Shown: piece by piece, positions 1 to 9,900 of the stretch | Position numbering within the stretch: position 1 is the stretch's first letter | How the letters are laid out: each line of letters begins with the position of its first letter | DNA from: Strigops habroptila | Taxonomy: Eukaryota > Chordata > Aves > Psittaciformes > Psittacidae | Reading direction: 5' to 3' | Assembly (NCBI RefSeq): GCF_004027225.2 | Contig: NC_046358.1 | Location: 6,479,284 to 6,543,283, forward strand | Length of the DNA: 64,000 bases | Translations under genes and position numbers: made by a program | The notes under the pieces: model-generated | The model's input: only the letters and a program-made list of their open reading frames with translations | What the model was told of the DNA's origin: nothing | Databases searched by the model: none

Positions 1-47
1 CCACCTCCGTAGCCTGGTATTGAAGGCTTCCACGTGTCTGCTCACAG

Positions 48-3000
48 AGCCATCCTTCGCCTCCTGCTCCTGCTGTGGTACAAAGCTGGCATCCAGATGT
101 CTCCTCCCATCGTGCCGCTGAACAGGGAGCAGCAGCCTCTCCACCCCCAAGGTGAGCCCTTGGAGCTCCATCATTGGCTTGGTGCCTCGCTGGGCCACGT
201 GTCTTGTCCTGCTGGGAATTACTCCTCAAAGCAGCAGTTTGGGTGGCACAGGGAACTCTTAAGAGTTCAGTACACGAGGCTGAGCTGCACTGAACTTTCC
301 ACCGTCTGCAGAACATGAATTAGCATAGTGACAGGGTTGGCCTACCATCAGGAAGGAGGGGGTTGAGGAGTCTAAGCCTGGAACTGTGAGTCACTGGCTG
401 AACTGAGTCAAGCTGTGTGTCCCCTGGTCTGGCAGTGAGGAAAGAGATCCTGTGCCTAGGTGATGCCAGGCAGATTTAGCTTTTCATCCTATGTATAGTG
501 TTAGCATGGTCTGGTTTGCACTAGATCAAACTTTTGGCTTTGTCTTCTTGATGGCAGCGTAGGGCAGGGTGCTTCCAGCTCTGGGGTCAGGCATGTTCCT
601 TCAAAGCCTCACCCCTGTGCCTCTTTTCTCCTGCAGACATGGAAGACAACTCCTCAGGGAAGGATCAGACCTATGTTGGCAAGCGTTCCAGCCGTGTCGT
701 GCGCTCTCTCCAGAGCAGTAAGTAGCTGAGCCTGTTTTCTGTCCTTGCCTGAGCTGTTTCTGCTCTGCACCCTTTATGTGTGACCTGGGTGTGGGCAGTA
801 AAGAGCAGAACCTTCTATTGGGACTTATCTTGTCAGTCACTGTGGGTGGGGGGATATCAAAGCAACAGGGATCCCTGCAAAGCTAGCACTTAAATTGTAT
901 TTTCCCAAGTGAGCTGTGTGATGGAAACAGCCCTTCAGCTCGGTTATGCTTTGGGAAGCACAGACCTTACAAGTACCTCTCCCTGCTCTGTGCCTGCTGG
1001 AGGCAAGCTGTGAGGGTGCAGGTCAGCCACAGCAGTTGCTGTGTGCTCAGTTCTTTAAGCTTTCCCGTTTCACACTTTCACAGTGCAGAAAGCAGCAGGG
1101 TGGTGGTGCAGGGAGGCACAGGAGGAAGGTTCTATTTGTGTTAGTGACCTGATGTGCTTGTTTCAGCCCCATCCCTGCAGTCCCGGCACTGGGGATCCCC
1201 CCAGCAGAGGGAGGAGTCGCAGAGCCGAAGAGCAGAGGAGATGAACCAGCCTCCCACCCCTCTGGGTCTTCAAGAAACCATCGCAGAATCTCTCTACATT
1301 GCCCGCCCTCTGCTCCACCGTATCCTGCCCTGGCTGCGGGCAGGCTCAGGCCATGCCTTGGGTGCCTGCAGAGGGTGCTTTGGGCTCAGCCCTGGTGCCA
1401 GGCTCCTCTCTCCCTGTCCTGCTCTGTATAGGCAGGGCCTCGGAACTCCTGCCTTCTCTTCCGTCTTGGAGGCTTGCCTCAGCTGCTGGAGTTGTGGGTG
1501 CAAGTCCTCCAGCCCCTTCCTTGGCCCCCCCAGCACTGCCATAGAGTATATTCTGTGCTCTGCAGAGCTTTGCTGGTACCCAGGGGGATGCTTATCTGCA
1601 TGACTCCTGTTAAGTGTCTCTGGTTCTTTCCATTCCTTGACTATATGTTCCTAGTCTTGAGTTTAGGAGTGTGGGGCCAGAGATCGTGGAAACCCTGGCT
1701 CCTCTCAGCAGTCCTGGACATCTCAAGGTCAGTCTCAGGAAGAGGCTTTGTGGGTGCTTGAGGTTAGTGGTAGCCGAGCATCACACTTTCCCCTGTTCTC
1801 CAATCCTGGGCAGGCGCCACTGAGAGAAATACACACATGGGCTTTAGTCTTTAGCTGGGAGATTGACACATTCAGATATCTTCTGCAACACTTAGTGCTC
1901 TCTGCTTTGAGCTGGTGCAGCCTGCTCTGCATGGAGCTGAGAAGGGAGAGCATTTAGAAACACACTTTCTTCTTGCTGGCTGCTGTTGCTGTGAGTTAGC
2001 TCTGTGCCCTTCTCCTTCCAGTCTGAGCTTGCTGAGTGATCTGAAAGACCTGAACAGGCGAGAGCGAGCGGAGCTGAGACGACGAACCATCCTACTGCTG
2101 TATTACCTGCTGAGATCTCCTTTCTATGACCGATACTCAGAGTAAGGGGCCCCTGCTGGGCTTTAGCTGAAAATTTCCCTTTTAACAGAAATAGCATCAG
2201 GGGACAGGGTGAGTAGATCTGAAGAGGTCTGGGTGCCTGTGACCAGGTTAATCTGAGCCCTTGTGTAACAGCTGCCATTGCTGTTTGTGCATTCAACAGC
2301 CAGGGCAGGAGGTGTCCTGCTGGACTCGTTCATACTCTTTCCCTTCCTAGGGGCAGGATCCTTCTCCTCCTGCGCTTGCTGGCTGATTATGTGCCTGGAG
2401 TTGGCTTTGTCACACGTAAGTGGGCCCCACTGCTACATCCCTGCCTCTGTTGGGTGGAGAAGAATCAGGGGAGTTGTGCAGAACATTTGTTAATTGGTTT
2501 CCAACCTGACGAAGGAATTGGGAAGTCCCTCAAATGGTTAGCACGGGTGCACCCTGTGTTGGTGTGTGTGTTTTAAACTGGAACAGGAAAGGATGAATTG
2601 CTTCCTGGCTCGACCACAGTGGTAGACTTCTGTGTGCCCTCCCAGGCTGCAGAGCCTGGTCTCTGCCACCTAGGCCTGTTCTCCTGGGCTCCCTTTCTGC
2701 ACCTCACCAGAGCCCTGCTTTGCAGCCCTTTTTCTGAACCCTTGATCCCCAGTCTGCAGTGCACACACAAGGGGGAAATGGGTGCCTCGAGGTATTGACC
2801 CAGGCAGGAACTGATCAAAGGGGTGAACTAGGTCTGTCTTCTCGTCCTTTACCAGAGGATCCCTTTATCATGGGCCACAATTCCACCTCCCCCTCTTCCC
2901 TGCTGATGTGAAGCCTTTTGTGGAGGGATTCATGGCAGTGATGCGGTGTTAGATCAGCCTGGCATCGTGGCATTGTCCTTTCTTTGGGGAGGTCACAAAG

Positions 3001-3544
3001 CTGGCTAGCTCAGGGGCTGCTTCCTTCTAGTTAGTGCTTTCAGGGAGGCTTTGGAGCCTGCATTAAGCCACGTGCTACATAAGCATTTTCACTCTACAGC
3101 AGTTGCTTCTGTGTCTGCACCTGCTTGTTATTGCTGAGTTGTCTTCCCTGTGCCACAGCAGTGTCCTCCTGACTCACTGCATCCAGGTTTTCCCCTTGCA
3201 CATTGCAGACCCCACTTCCCACTCAATCTTGGATGTGTCAGCTCTGAGGGAATGGTGTCCCACACCATGGCCCTGTTTCACACCCCACTTGGTCCTGCTC
3301 TCATCTCTGCCACCACAGCCCAAAGTTGTCTCCCATCTTGACAAAAGTAACTGTTCTATTCTTGGGTTCATCTGGAGGTTTGGGATTGTTTGGTATCATG
3401 AGAGGGGGGGATATATATACAGCTTGTATATATAGCTTGAAATTCTTGCCTTTCTATGTGTGATTCCTCTGCTCTCTTGTTTCAGGGCCACTGATGGATT
3501 ACTTGCCTGCTTGGCAGAAAATCTATTTCTATAACTGGGGCTGA
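48..3544 (+). CDS. PEX16: PEX16, peroxisomal membrane biogenesis protein (3' seven exons; 5' end outside window)
   Basis: Exons read as 48-151, 637-717, 1167-1319, 1655-1727, 2022-2141, 2351-2415 and 3486-3544 (stop TGA 3542-3544). Spliced, they give about 217 C-terminal residues of a protein that is 336 aa in human, so roughly the first 125-130 residues lie left of the window. Recognisable PEX16 blocks in order are [106 protein letters not shown] and the C-terminus [16 protein letters not shown]. Known role of the family: an integral peroxisomal/ER membrane protein that acts with PEX3 and PEX19 in early peroxisome membrane assembly. The hydrophobic segments near WYKAG and LLLYYLL fit a membrane protein. 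All junctions keep frame and follow GT-AG. The donor after exon 1167-1319 (ACC|gtatcc) is weak. The first boundary (48 versus 50) is uncertain by two bases. Confidence 0.96.
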
Positions 3545-3927
3545 TGAGAAGATGATGATTGTTTTCTGTGAAGATTGTGACTGGACATTTCTAAGGAGGG
3601 CAAGCAGGCTGGGAGGGATGTTGATAATGTCTAATTTTCAAACCGTGAATGAGAAGCTCCCATTCTGCAGGGTGGGGAGGGGGGTGTATGTAATTTTTTT
3701 TACAGATCTAGCTGTGAATGATGGACACTACATGTGTGGAAGGACCCTGGCCACCTCTTTCTCTGGACCATTCTGTGGCTACAGTGATGGTGATGGGACA
3801 ACCTCTTTTTTTAAGCACTTGATTTTCTTCTCCTTTTGTACAGCTGCACTATCATAAAGCCAGGCAGCACAGCGGTTTTTTGGAGAGCACTGTCTCCCAC
3901 CTCATGGCGCTGAGGTTGACCTGCAGC

Positions 3928-3989
3928 CTGCTTGTGTTGGCCCTGCCTGGTCAATCTGCTTGTGTTGGCCCTGCCTGGTCAATCTGCTT
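3928..3989 (+). repeat. 28-bp tandem duplication in PEX16 3'UTR
   Basis: The 28-bp unit beginning ctgcttgtgttggccctgcc occurs twice without mismatch at 3928-3955 and 3956-3983, followed by six bases of a third copy. It is a local slippage-type duplication with no sign of coding. Confidence 0.9.
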
Positions 3990-4007
3990 GGAGCGGGCTT
4001 GTCTGTC

Positions 4008-4013
4008 AATAAA
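4008..4013 (+). terminator. AATAAA poly(A) signal of PEX16
   Basis: Canonical hexamer about 465 bp after the PEX16 stop, upstream of a region with no further PEX16 similarity. Confidence 0.65.
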
Positions 4014-4035
4014 CTGACTGAATGGAAAGAACTGA

Positions 4036-5104
4036 GGTGAAGGACCTCTCCCTCTTTGTGTGAGATCCCCTCGTGTCTGCATGCCAGCAGGTCTGCCTCA
4101 GAAAGAGTGGCTTTTGCAGTTGTCTACCCTGGGTTATGCTGTCCTTTAGAAGCCTTTGTGGTAGCCTCTCTAACTCCAGGTGCCTGGTTCAGTCCTCAGT
4201 TTCCTGGGCTTCCCCTAGGAGTACAGAGCTTCGGTTTGCAGGCTGTGTTCCTAGCACCTAATAGTGTGCTAAAAGGGTTTGCCGGCTGGCTGCCTGCCTG
4301 CCAGTGCTCAGGGGCTTGGCCAAGGGCACAGAAGAGGAGAAATGAAGACATTAATTCAGCAAATGCTGCTATTCCACACTAAATAAAGGGCCAAAGAGAG
4401 GCTTGGGCAGCCATGGCCATATTTTTGTATCAGCTCTGCTAACTAGGGGCCGGTTGAGGCATCGTGCTGCTGTGGAGGCTGCCTTGGCCAGGACAAAGGG
4501 GCAGCCAGCTGGTGGCACTGTGCAGAGCTGCGAAGTGCCAGATGCCGTGGCCACAAGTGGGTGACGGGAGCATTCCTACATGAACCATCCTTGAGGGCCG
4601 CTGGCCTGCAGGGTCACAGCCTTCTTGCCTCAGAAATAGGGGGGTATAGCCCACCCCCCGCCCCTTATGGGCCTGTTGGTGACAACAGTGCAGTGGGTTC
4701 TGTGTTGGCACCTCCCTGTAATGTGACAGTGTAGAAAAGCCATGAGTGAGGGACTGTGCTCCCTTCATTAGGGTATTGCATGGCATCACTCCTGGAGACA
4801 TGGAGGCACTGAGATGAGATGAAGAGATTTGGTTTTGGAGGGATCGCAAGGGAGGAACATGGTGGTGGTGAGGGACAGGGAAGGGAAACAGCCCTGAAGC
4901 TGTGGCTGCACGGGAGGGATGTGCACCAGGGCAGGGAGGACTATGAGCAGAACCTGGGCAGGACCACACAGCCCAGGACCAGAAGCTGATGCAGCAGGAG
5001 GGGGTAGGCAGCAGCACCTGGGGGGGGTCTGTCCCCTGCCAACCCAGCTGGTGTCCCGGGGCATCCTTTGTGACCTCGCTGCAGAGCCAGAGTCGGGGTG
5101 CACC
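4036..5104. other. Spacer between PEX16 and FREY1
   Basis: About 1.07 kb of moderately GC-rich sequence with no recognised repeat or exon. It must contain the FREY1 promoter and 5'UTR if FREY1 has its own promoter. No TATA box or CpG-rich patch stands out. The longest open frames here (minus strand 4439-5017) are Pro/Ser/Cys/His-rich with no domain and are judged chance frames. Confidence 0.5.
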
Positions 5105-5709
5105 ATGCGCTGGTGGCTCCTACTGCTCGCCCTGCTGCTGGGGGCTGCCCTCCCGCGGCCCTTGGATGAGAGGTGATGGCATTTCCCTCCTCCTTCCCTT
5201 CCTCCCTGCTGCCCTCGTACCTGCAGAGGTGCCCCAGGGCTCCTGGTGGGTGCTGCCGCTCACGGCACCAAGGCCTCAAGAGCTGGCTCGTCTGGGTTAA
5301 GATAAGCAGTGCTGGGAGCTCTTGTTGCAGTGTGGGTGAGTGCTGTAGGGTCTTGGCTCACTCTCACCCCTGCTTTTCCTCCACAGGGCCAGCTACTCGG
5401 TCCCTGAGGACTTCTCTGCTCTCCTGGAGCTTCCGCAGCAGCACTTTGGCTTGGTGGATGGTACAGTGCACTCCCTAACCCGCTTTCCCTGCACTCACCA
5501 TCCAGGTGGGCGCTTGTCCCCAGCGCTGTGAGCAGCCCAGGGCTGAGCCCAACCTCTCCCCTGTACCTGCAGATTATGGCATCAAGCCCAAGCAGCCGCG
5601 CCTCAGGACCCAGGTGGGACGGAAGCGGCCGGAGTGGCTGCAAAGAGCTGGCAAAAGCAAGAGAGATGAGCTTGACCTGCAGGAGTACTACGATGATGCC
5701 CGTCTGTGA
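5105..5709 (+). CDS. FREY1: Candidate FREY1 (C11orf94) small membrane protein, 92 aa
   Basis: Exons 5105-5172, 5387-5460 and 5573-5709 (stop TGA 5707-5709) sum to 279 nt, 92 codons plus stop, with clean GT-AG junctions. The start ATG has a good caccATG context. Residues 2-16 (RWWLLLLALLLGAAL) form a signal peptide or signal anchor. A conserved-looking core follows with YSVPEDFSALLELPQ, HFGLVDDYGIKPKQ, a basic stretch, then an acidic end LQEYYDDARL. The identification rests on this core and on position: mammalian C11orf94/FREY1 (about 100 aa) lies between PEX16 and MAPK8IP1 on the PEX16 strand. In mouse, FREY1 is an ER membrane factor that supports IZUMO1 maturation for sperm-egg fusion. A similar avian role is inference. 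It could be mistaken for a chance ORF, but three in-frame exons with conserved synteny argue against that. Confidence 0.8.
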
Positions 5710-6013
5710 ACCAATGTGCCCACCACAGCCCAGCCTCAGGGACCCCTCACTGCAGGACAGCGTAGGTGTGGCGTGTAGGAATGGGGGGGATTAAGGGTAT
5801 ACCCTGCTTTGGGAGGAGGCTGGAGCAGGTCACCTCTAGCTCTCCCTTCTGATCATCATACAACTTCTGGCCTTCAGGGATTGCAGCAGGGATCTCAGGC
5901 CAAACCCGAGAAGTTCCAGCTCCTCTTGGGGCCCCAAGGGAAGGAAAGCAGGGCCCAAACCCACTGCAGTGGGACACAAACAGCACAGGAGCCCTGCTCC
6001 ATGAACCATCATA

Positions 6014-6019
6014 TTTAAT
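6014..6019 (-). terminator. ATTAAA, candidate MAPK8IP1 poly(A) signal
   Basis: The minus-strand hexamer ATTAAA (plus tttaat) lies about 0.92 kb beyond the MAPK8IP1 stop. It is the first acceptable minus-strand hexamer noticed in this direction. The assignment is inferred. Confidence 0.35.
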
Positions 6020-6706
6020 AGTTGTTGCCCTCACAGCAGATCCAGCTGAAGCAGAGAGCTCTCTGGCTGCAGGGACTGGGAGGGCTGTTCTACCTCCCTG
6101 GTGCTTTGCTCGGCTCCCTGCAGGCTTTAGCCCTTCCCTGCCCCACATCTGGCAGGCACCAAGTTCTGCCCTGGGGTGGCCCAGCCCTGCCACTGCCTCT
6201 GCTACCTGCAGCCAGGGGGAGAGGGGGAAAGGAGCAGAGAAAGGCTCCCCTCCTGAGGGTGTAGTTACTGCAGGGAGCTATAGAGGGGTATTTCTCTCTC
6301 CCCCCAAGGCATGGATACAAGAGGAGAGGGATGGGGGCAGAGGCAGGGGTGAGCTGCCTCAGCTCATCCTGGTGCTGTTTCTGGCAGAGAGGACAGTGAG
6401 GTTCCTTCTGTCATTCCTGCCCAGCAGCCTTTATATCCCCAGGGCATGGCAGGGAGGTGATGCCTGCTCAGGGCAAGCCCATCTCCCAGGCAGAAGCCAG
6501 CATTATGGGTCTCATTTGCTGTAGCTGCTGTGTCTTCATACTGCAGGAGTCCGACTCTGCATTAAAAGTCACCCCAGAGGGATGTGACGGGAAGCTGGGC
6601 CATGGCCACAAGGAGGAGATGCTGTCACCCCAGCCGGCAGCAGGAAAGGGCCTGAGCACGCTCCACTGCTCACAGGCAGGGCACCCAGCAGGTACTTCTC
6701 CAATAG

Positions 6707-6735
6707 AATAAACTAAGAGTATTTTGTACAATAAA
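6707..6735 (+). terminator. Two AATAAA hexamers, candidate FREY1 poly(A) signals
   Basis: AATAAA at 6707-6712 and again at 6730-6735 on the plus strand, about 1 kb downstream of the FREY1 stop. Use by FREY1 is inferred. The hexamers lie inside the region predicted to be MAPK8IP1 3'UTR on the other strand. Confidence 0.4.
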
Positions 6736-6937
6736 CACAATTTGTCCAGCCCTCCCCCCTCCCGTCCCCCCCAGCCCAAGGAAGGGGAGTCACGAAAAGA
6801 GGCTGCACCCCATGCCCCGGGGAGCCCTGCCCCGGGCCTGCTCCTCCTCCAGGCTCAAAGCAGCTCTTGTCCATGCACGACACGGGGAAGGGGCGACACT
6901 GCAGCCCTGGCTGTGCAGGAGGTGCCTGTGCCAGCCC

Positions 6938-9900
6938 CTACTCCAGGTAGATGTCCTCCGTGGGGCACGTGTACTCCACATACTCCTTGTAGAACTGCTG
7001 AAAAGCCCTCCTGCAACACAGCACGGGGCAGAGCTGAGCAGTGTCCTCCCCACAAGGCATTTACAGAGCCCCCCTTCCATTCTCACCCTTGGTCCTGCAG
7101 CCAGTTTGACCCTCCAGTCCCCCAGCCCCTGTGTTAGCACCCAGAGCTGCCATCAGATCAACCTTGCCCTGATCCCTGCACATCCACATGACTTTCAGCC
7201 ATCTGCCTGCAAAGCCTTGCACTGGGACTTGTCCCAGTGCTGTTGGGAATACGCTGCCTGTAGCCCTGTTAGCCCTGGCTCTTGCCCCAAGCCTCGCGCT
7301 TGAAGGAAGAGGTGCCAGCCTGGGGCCGGGTCCAAGCCCCACATGTATGGGGAGATGGCAGGATTCAGCCTGGCTGCCTCGTTCCTCCTGCCCTTTGGGT
7401 TCACACCTTCCCTGCCCAGCCAGGACTCACCCTACAGACTCTGCCAGTGGCTTCGTGGACTCCTCCGAGACGAAGACATGACAGGCAAATCTGTGGTCCG
7501 CAGGGTGCTTGGTGATGAACCCAAAATACCTGAGGGCAGAGAGAGTGGGTGTGACTGGACTAGCAGACAAATAGGCACAGGTACCCCAGCATCCCTTTGA
7601 ATATAGGAGTTTGGGACCTGCGACCCCCCTCAAATCCCAGTGGCCACCAACTGCCATGGCCCATGATCATTGCTGGGATGTAATTCCCTTCCCAGCCCAG
7701 TGCTGCTCTCAGGTAGCAGGAAAGCAGCAAAGCCTCTGTGCTGAGCTCGTGGCATTGAGAGCTACCCCACGCCTCCTTAGTACTCACTTGTTGTTCTTTG
7801 GATGGTACCCACAAAAGGAAATGTTCTTCAGCTGGAAAAAATGGCTACACTTGTTTACCTGGGGGAGAGAGAAATGAACTGTCAAAGCTTCCCTCCCCAC
7901 CACCCTGCGGGGCAGCAGGGCTCTGGACCTGGAAATATGTGCTTGGATTGAACAGTGAAATGAATTAGAGCCCAATCCAGGGCTGGTGCCAGCAGCAGCT
8001 TCAGGATGGCCCCAAGCACCCATCCCAGCTGCCTCTGCCTCTTGCCAGGTTTCCCTGGAGGCCCTGGGTTAGGCTGTACTCAGGCAAGAGTCTGTGTGGC
8101 TGTCCACCCAGCACACACAGTGCTCCCTGACTAAATACCAGTGGATATAAGGTGAATGGATAACTAAGAACTAAGCCGTTCAAGCTTGGGTGTTCAAAGG
8201 GCCCAGGCAGAAATAAGAACTTACTTACGGGAGTTTAAAGAGCAACCAAGTTGATGGCATCCTCTAGATACAGGCAAAGCTTGTAGAAACCCCAGCCTAG
8301 CTCTCTATCACAGCACTCAGAGCCATGAACGACTCCTATCCACAGCAGTAGGGGAGGTTTCCCAACAGCTTGCTGCAAAAGCCCTCTGCCCATCACCGTA
8401 CTTTGCTAAGGCTGCTTATGCAAAATGCTAATCAGCAGCCTGCCCTGGCCAGCTAAAGAGATTACAGGGCAGATCTGGAGGACACCACTCAAAATAGTAG
8501 CAGAAAGGTTTAGGAGCAACTGGCAGATTACCGGTACAGCTCAGCTTGCAGCATCCCAGCGCAGCAACGTGTTTGGGAGCTACAAGGGCATCAACCAGCA
8601 GTACGCCCAAAGCTGGGATTCTGTGAGACACAGAGGACCCTGATGATGGGCCTACCACCCCAATGATGGTGTTCTCACAACCTCAATCTTCATATGCAAA
8701 CATGACCTATAGCACAGGGGGCAGGAGCCAGCTCAGAGCAGCAGCTGGGGAAGGGATGAGGTGAATGGGGAGCGGGGCACTACCTTGCTGTGCTCCTTGG
8801 AGTCATCAGCTTTCACAGCAATCTTGACCCCACGGACGCTGATCTCCAGGACGCAGCTGGAGGGTGGGTTAAAGTGCACAGTGAGGCGGCGCGTGGTGGC
8901 AATCTGGGGGAAGGACAGAGAGAAAAAGGCCTGGGACTCATAAACAGTGGTGATGGCTCGCCCCTTTCCTTCCCCATTGAGGTTCTGTTCTGCTGCCAGC
9001 AGGAGCTCCTGCTTCTATTGATGGGGTGGGACATTACCTTCTGCATGGCCGCGCATAGCACATCATTGCCCTTGTGATAGGGAACCTGCACCGAGCCAAG
9101 GAACTTCACCCGAAACTGGTCCACCCAGTCACTGCTCTTGGCCAGAGCTGCAAGAGAGAACACACAGGGGGGTCATCGCCAATGACCAGGCTGAACTCCA
9201 CCTCCGCTCTCCATATGCCCACCCCTGCACAGGGAAAGCTTCCTGTAACATCCAGGTACCAGCTTCCAGCATCACACCAGAAGCTGCCCATTGCTCTCTG
9301 CTGGGTGCCCTTGATCCTCCCTCCATCCCCCTGCTCAGCACCAGCCTCTGCTCAGTGGAGAGGAGGTGGACACAAGATGGGGACATCAGCAGAAGCTTGG
9401 TACCTGTTATATGGTCTGGGTCCTTGGTGACTTCGATAGCATAGTAAGCAGGAAAAATGCCCCGGTCTCCTGTCCGCATGTTGTAGGCCTCATACCAATA
9501 ATCTTCTGCCTGCACCTCCACCAGCAAAGGGTCATCCACCTCCAGCTCCAGCTCATCCGCGTGGCGAGGCACAAACCTGGGTAGAGAGGCACTGGTGCCT
9601 GGCTGGCCAGCAGCATGGTGGCCTTCTCACTGGTGCCAACACAAACCCACCACTGGCCTAGGCAGGCAGCGCCTGAGATGCTAAATAAAGCATTGGAGCA
9701 GGTTTAGACTCAAAAGGCAGCAACATCCTGGCACCTAAGGCAAGGATAACCCCTACTGCACCACCCCTGCTGCTCCCCAGAGGTCCTGGCTGCCCTCGGA
9801 AGTCTTGCCCCTGCAGCAGCCTGGGCTGATGTTGCTCCTGAGCAGGGCATGAACTACAGGCAGTGGTTTGGGTCTTCCCATGGTGGAAACACTGGGGTTT

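Larger units (their letters stand above)
3545..4035 (+). other. PEX16: PEX16 3' untranslated region
   Basis: Non-coding sequence follows the PEX16 stop codon. It ends near a canonical AATAAA at 4008-4013, which is followed by a T/G-rich stretch (gaggtgaaggacctctccctctttgtg nearby). The 3' end is inferred from that hexamer only. The UTR contains a short direct tandem duplication (listed separately). Confidence 0.7.
5710..6937. other. Convergent 3'UTR region of FREY1 (+) and MAPK8IP1 (-)
   Basis: This 1.2-kb interval lies between two converging stop codons (5709 and 6938). Plus-strand AATAAA hexamers at 6707-6712 and 6730-6735 could end FREY1. A minus-strand ATTAAA (plus tttaat, 6014-6019) could end MAPK8IP1. 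If both are used, the transcripts overlap by about 0.7 kb. No coding exon or repeat was seen. Confidence 0.5.
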
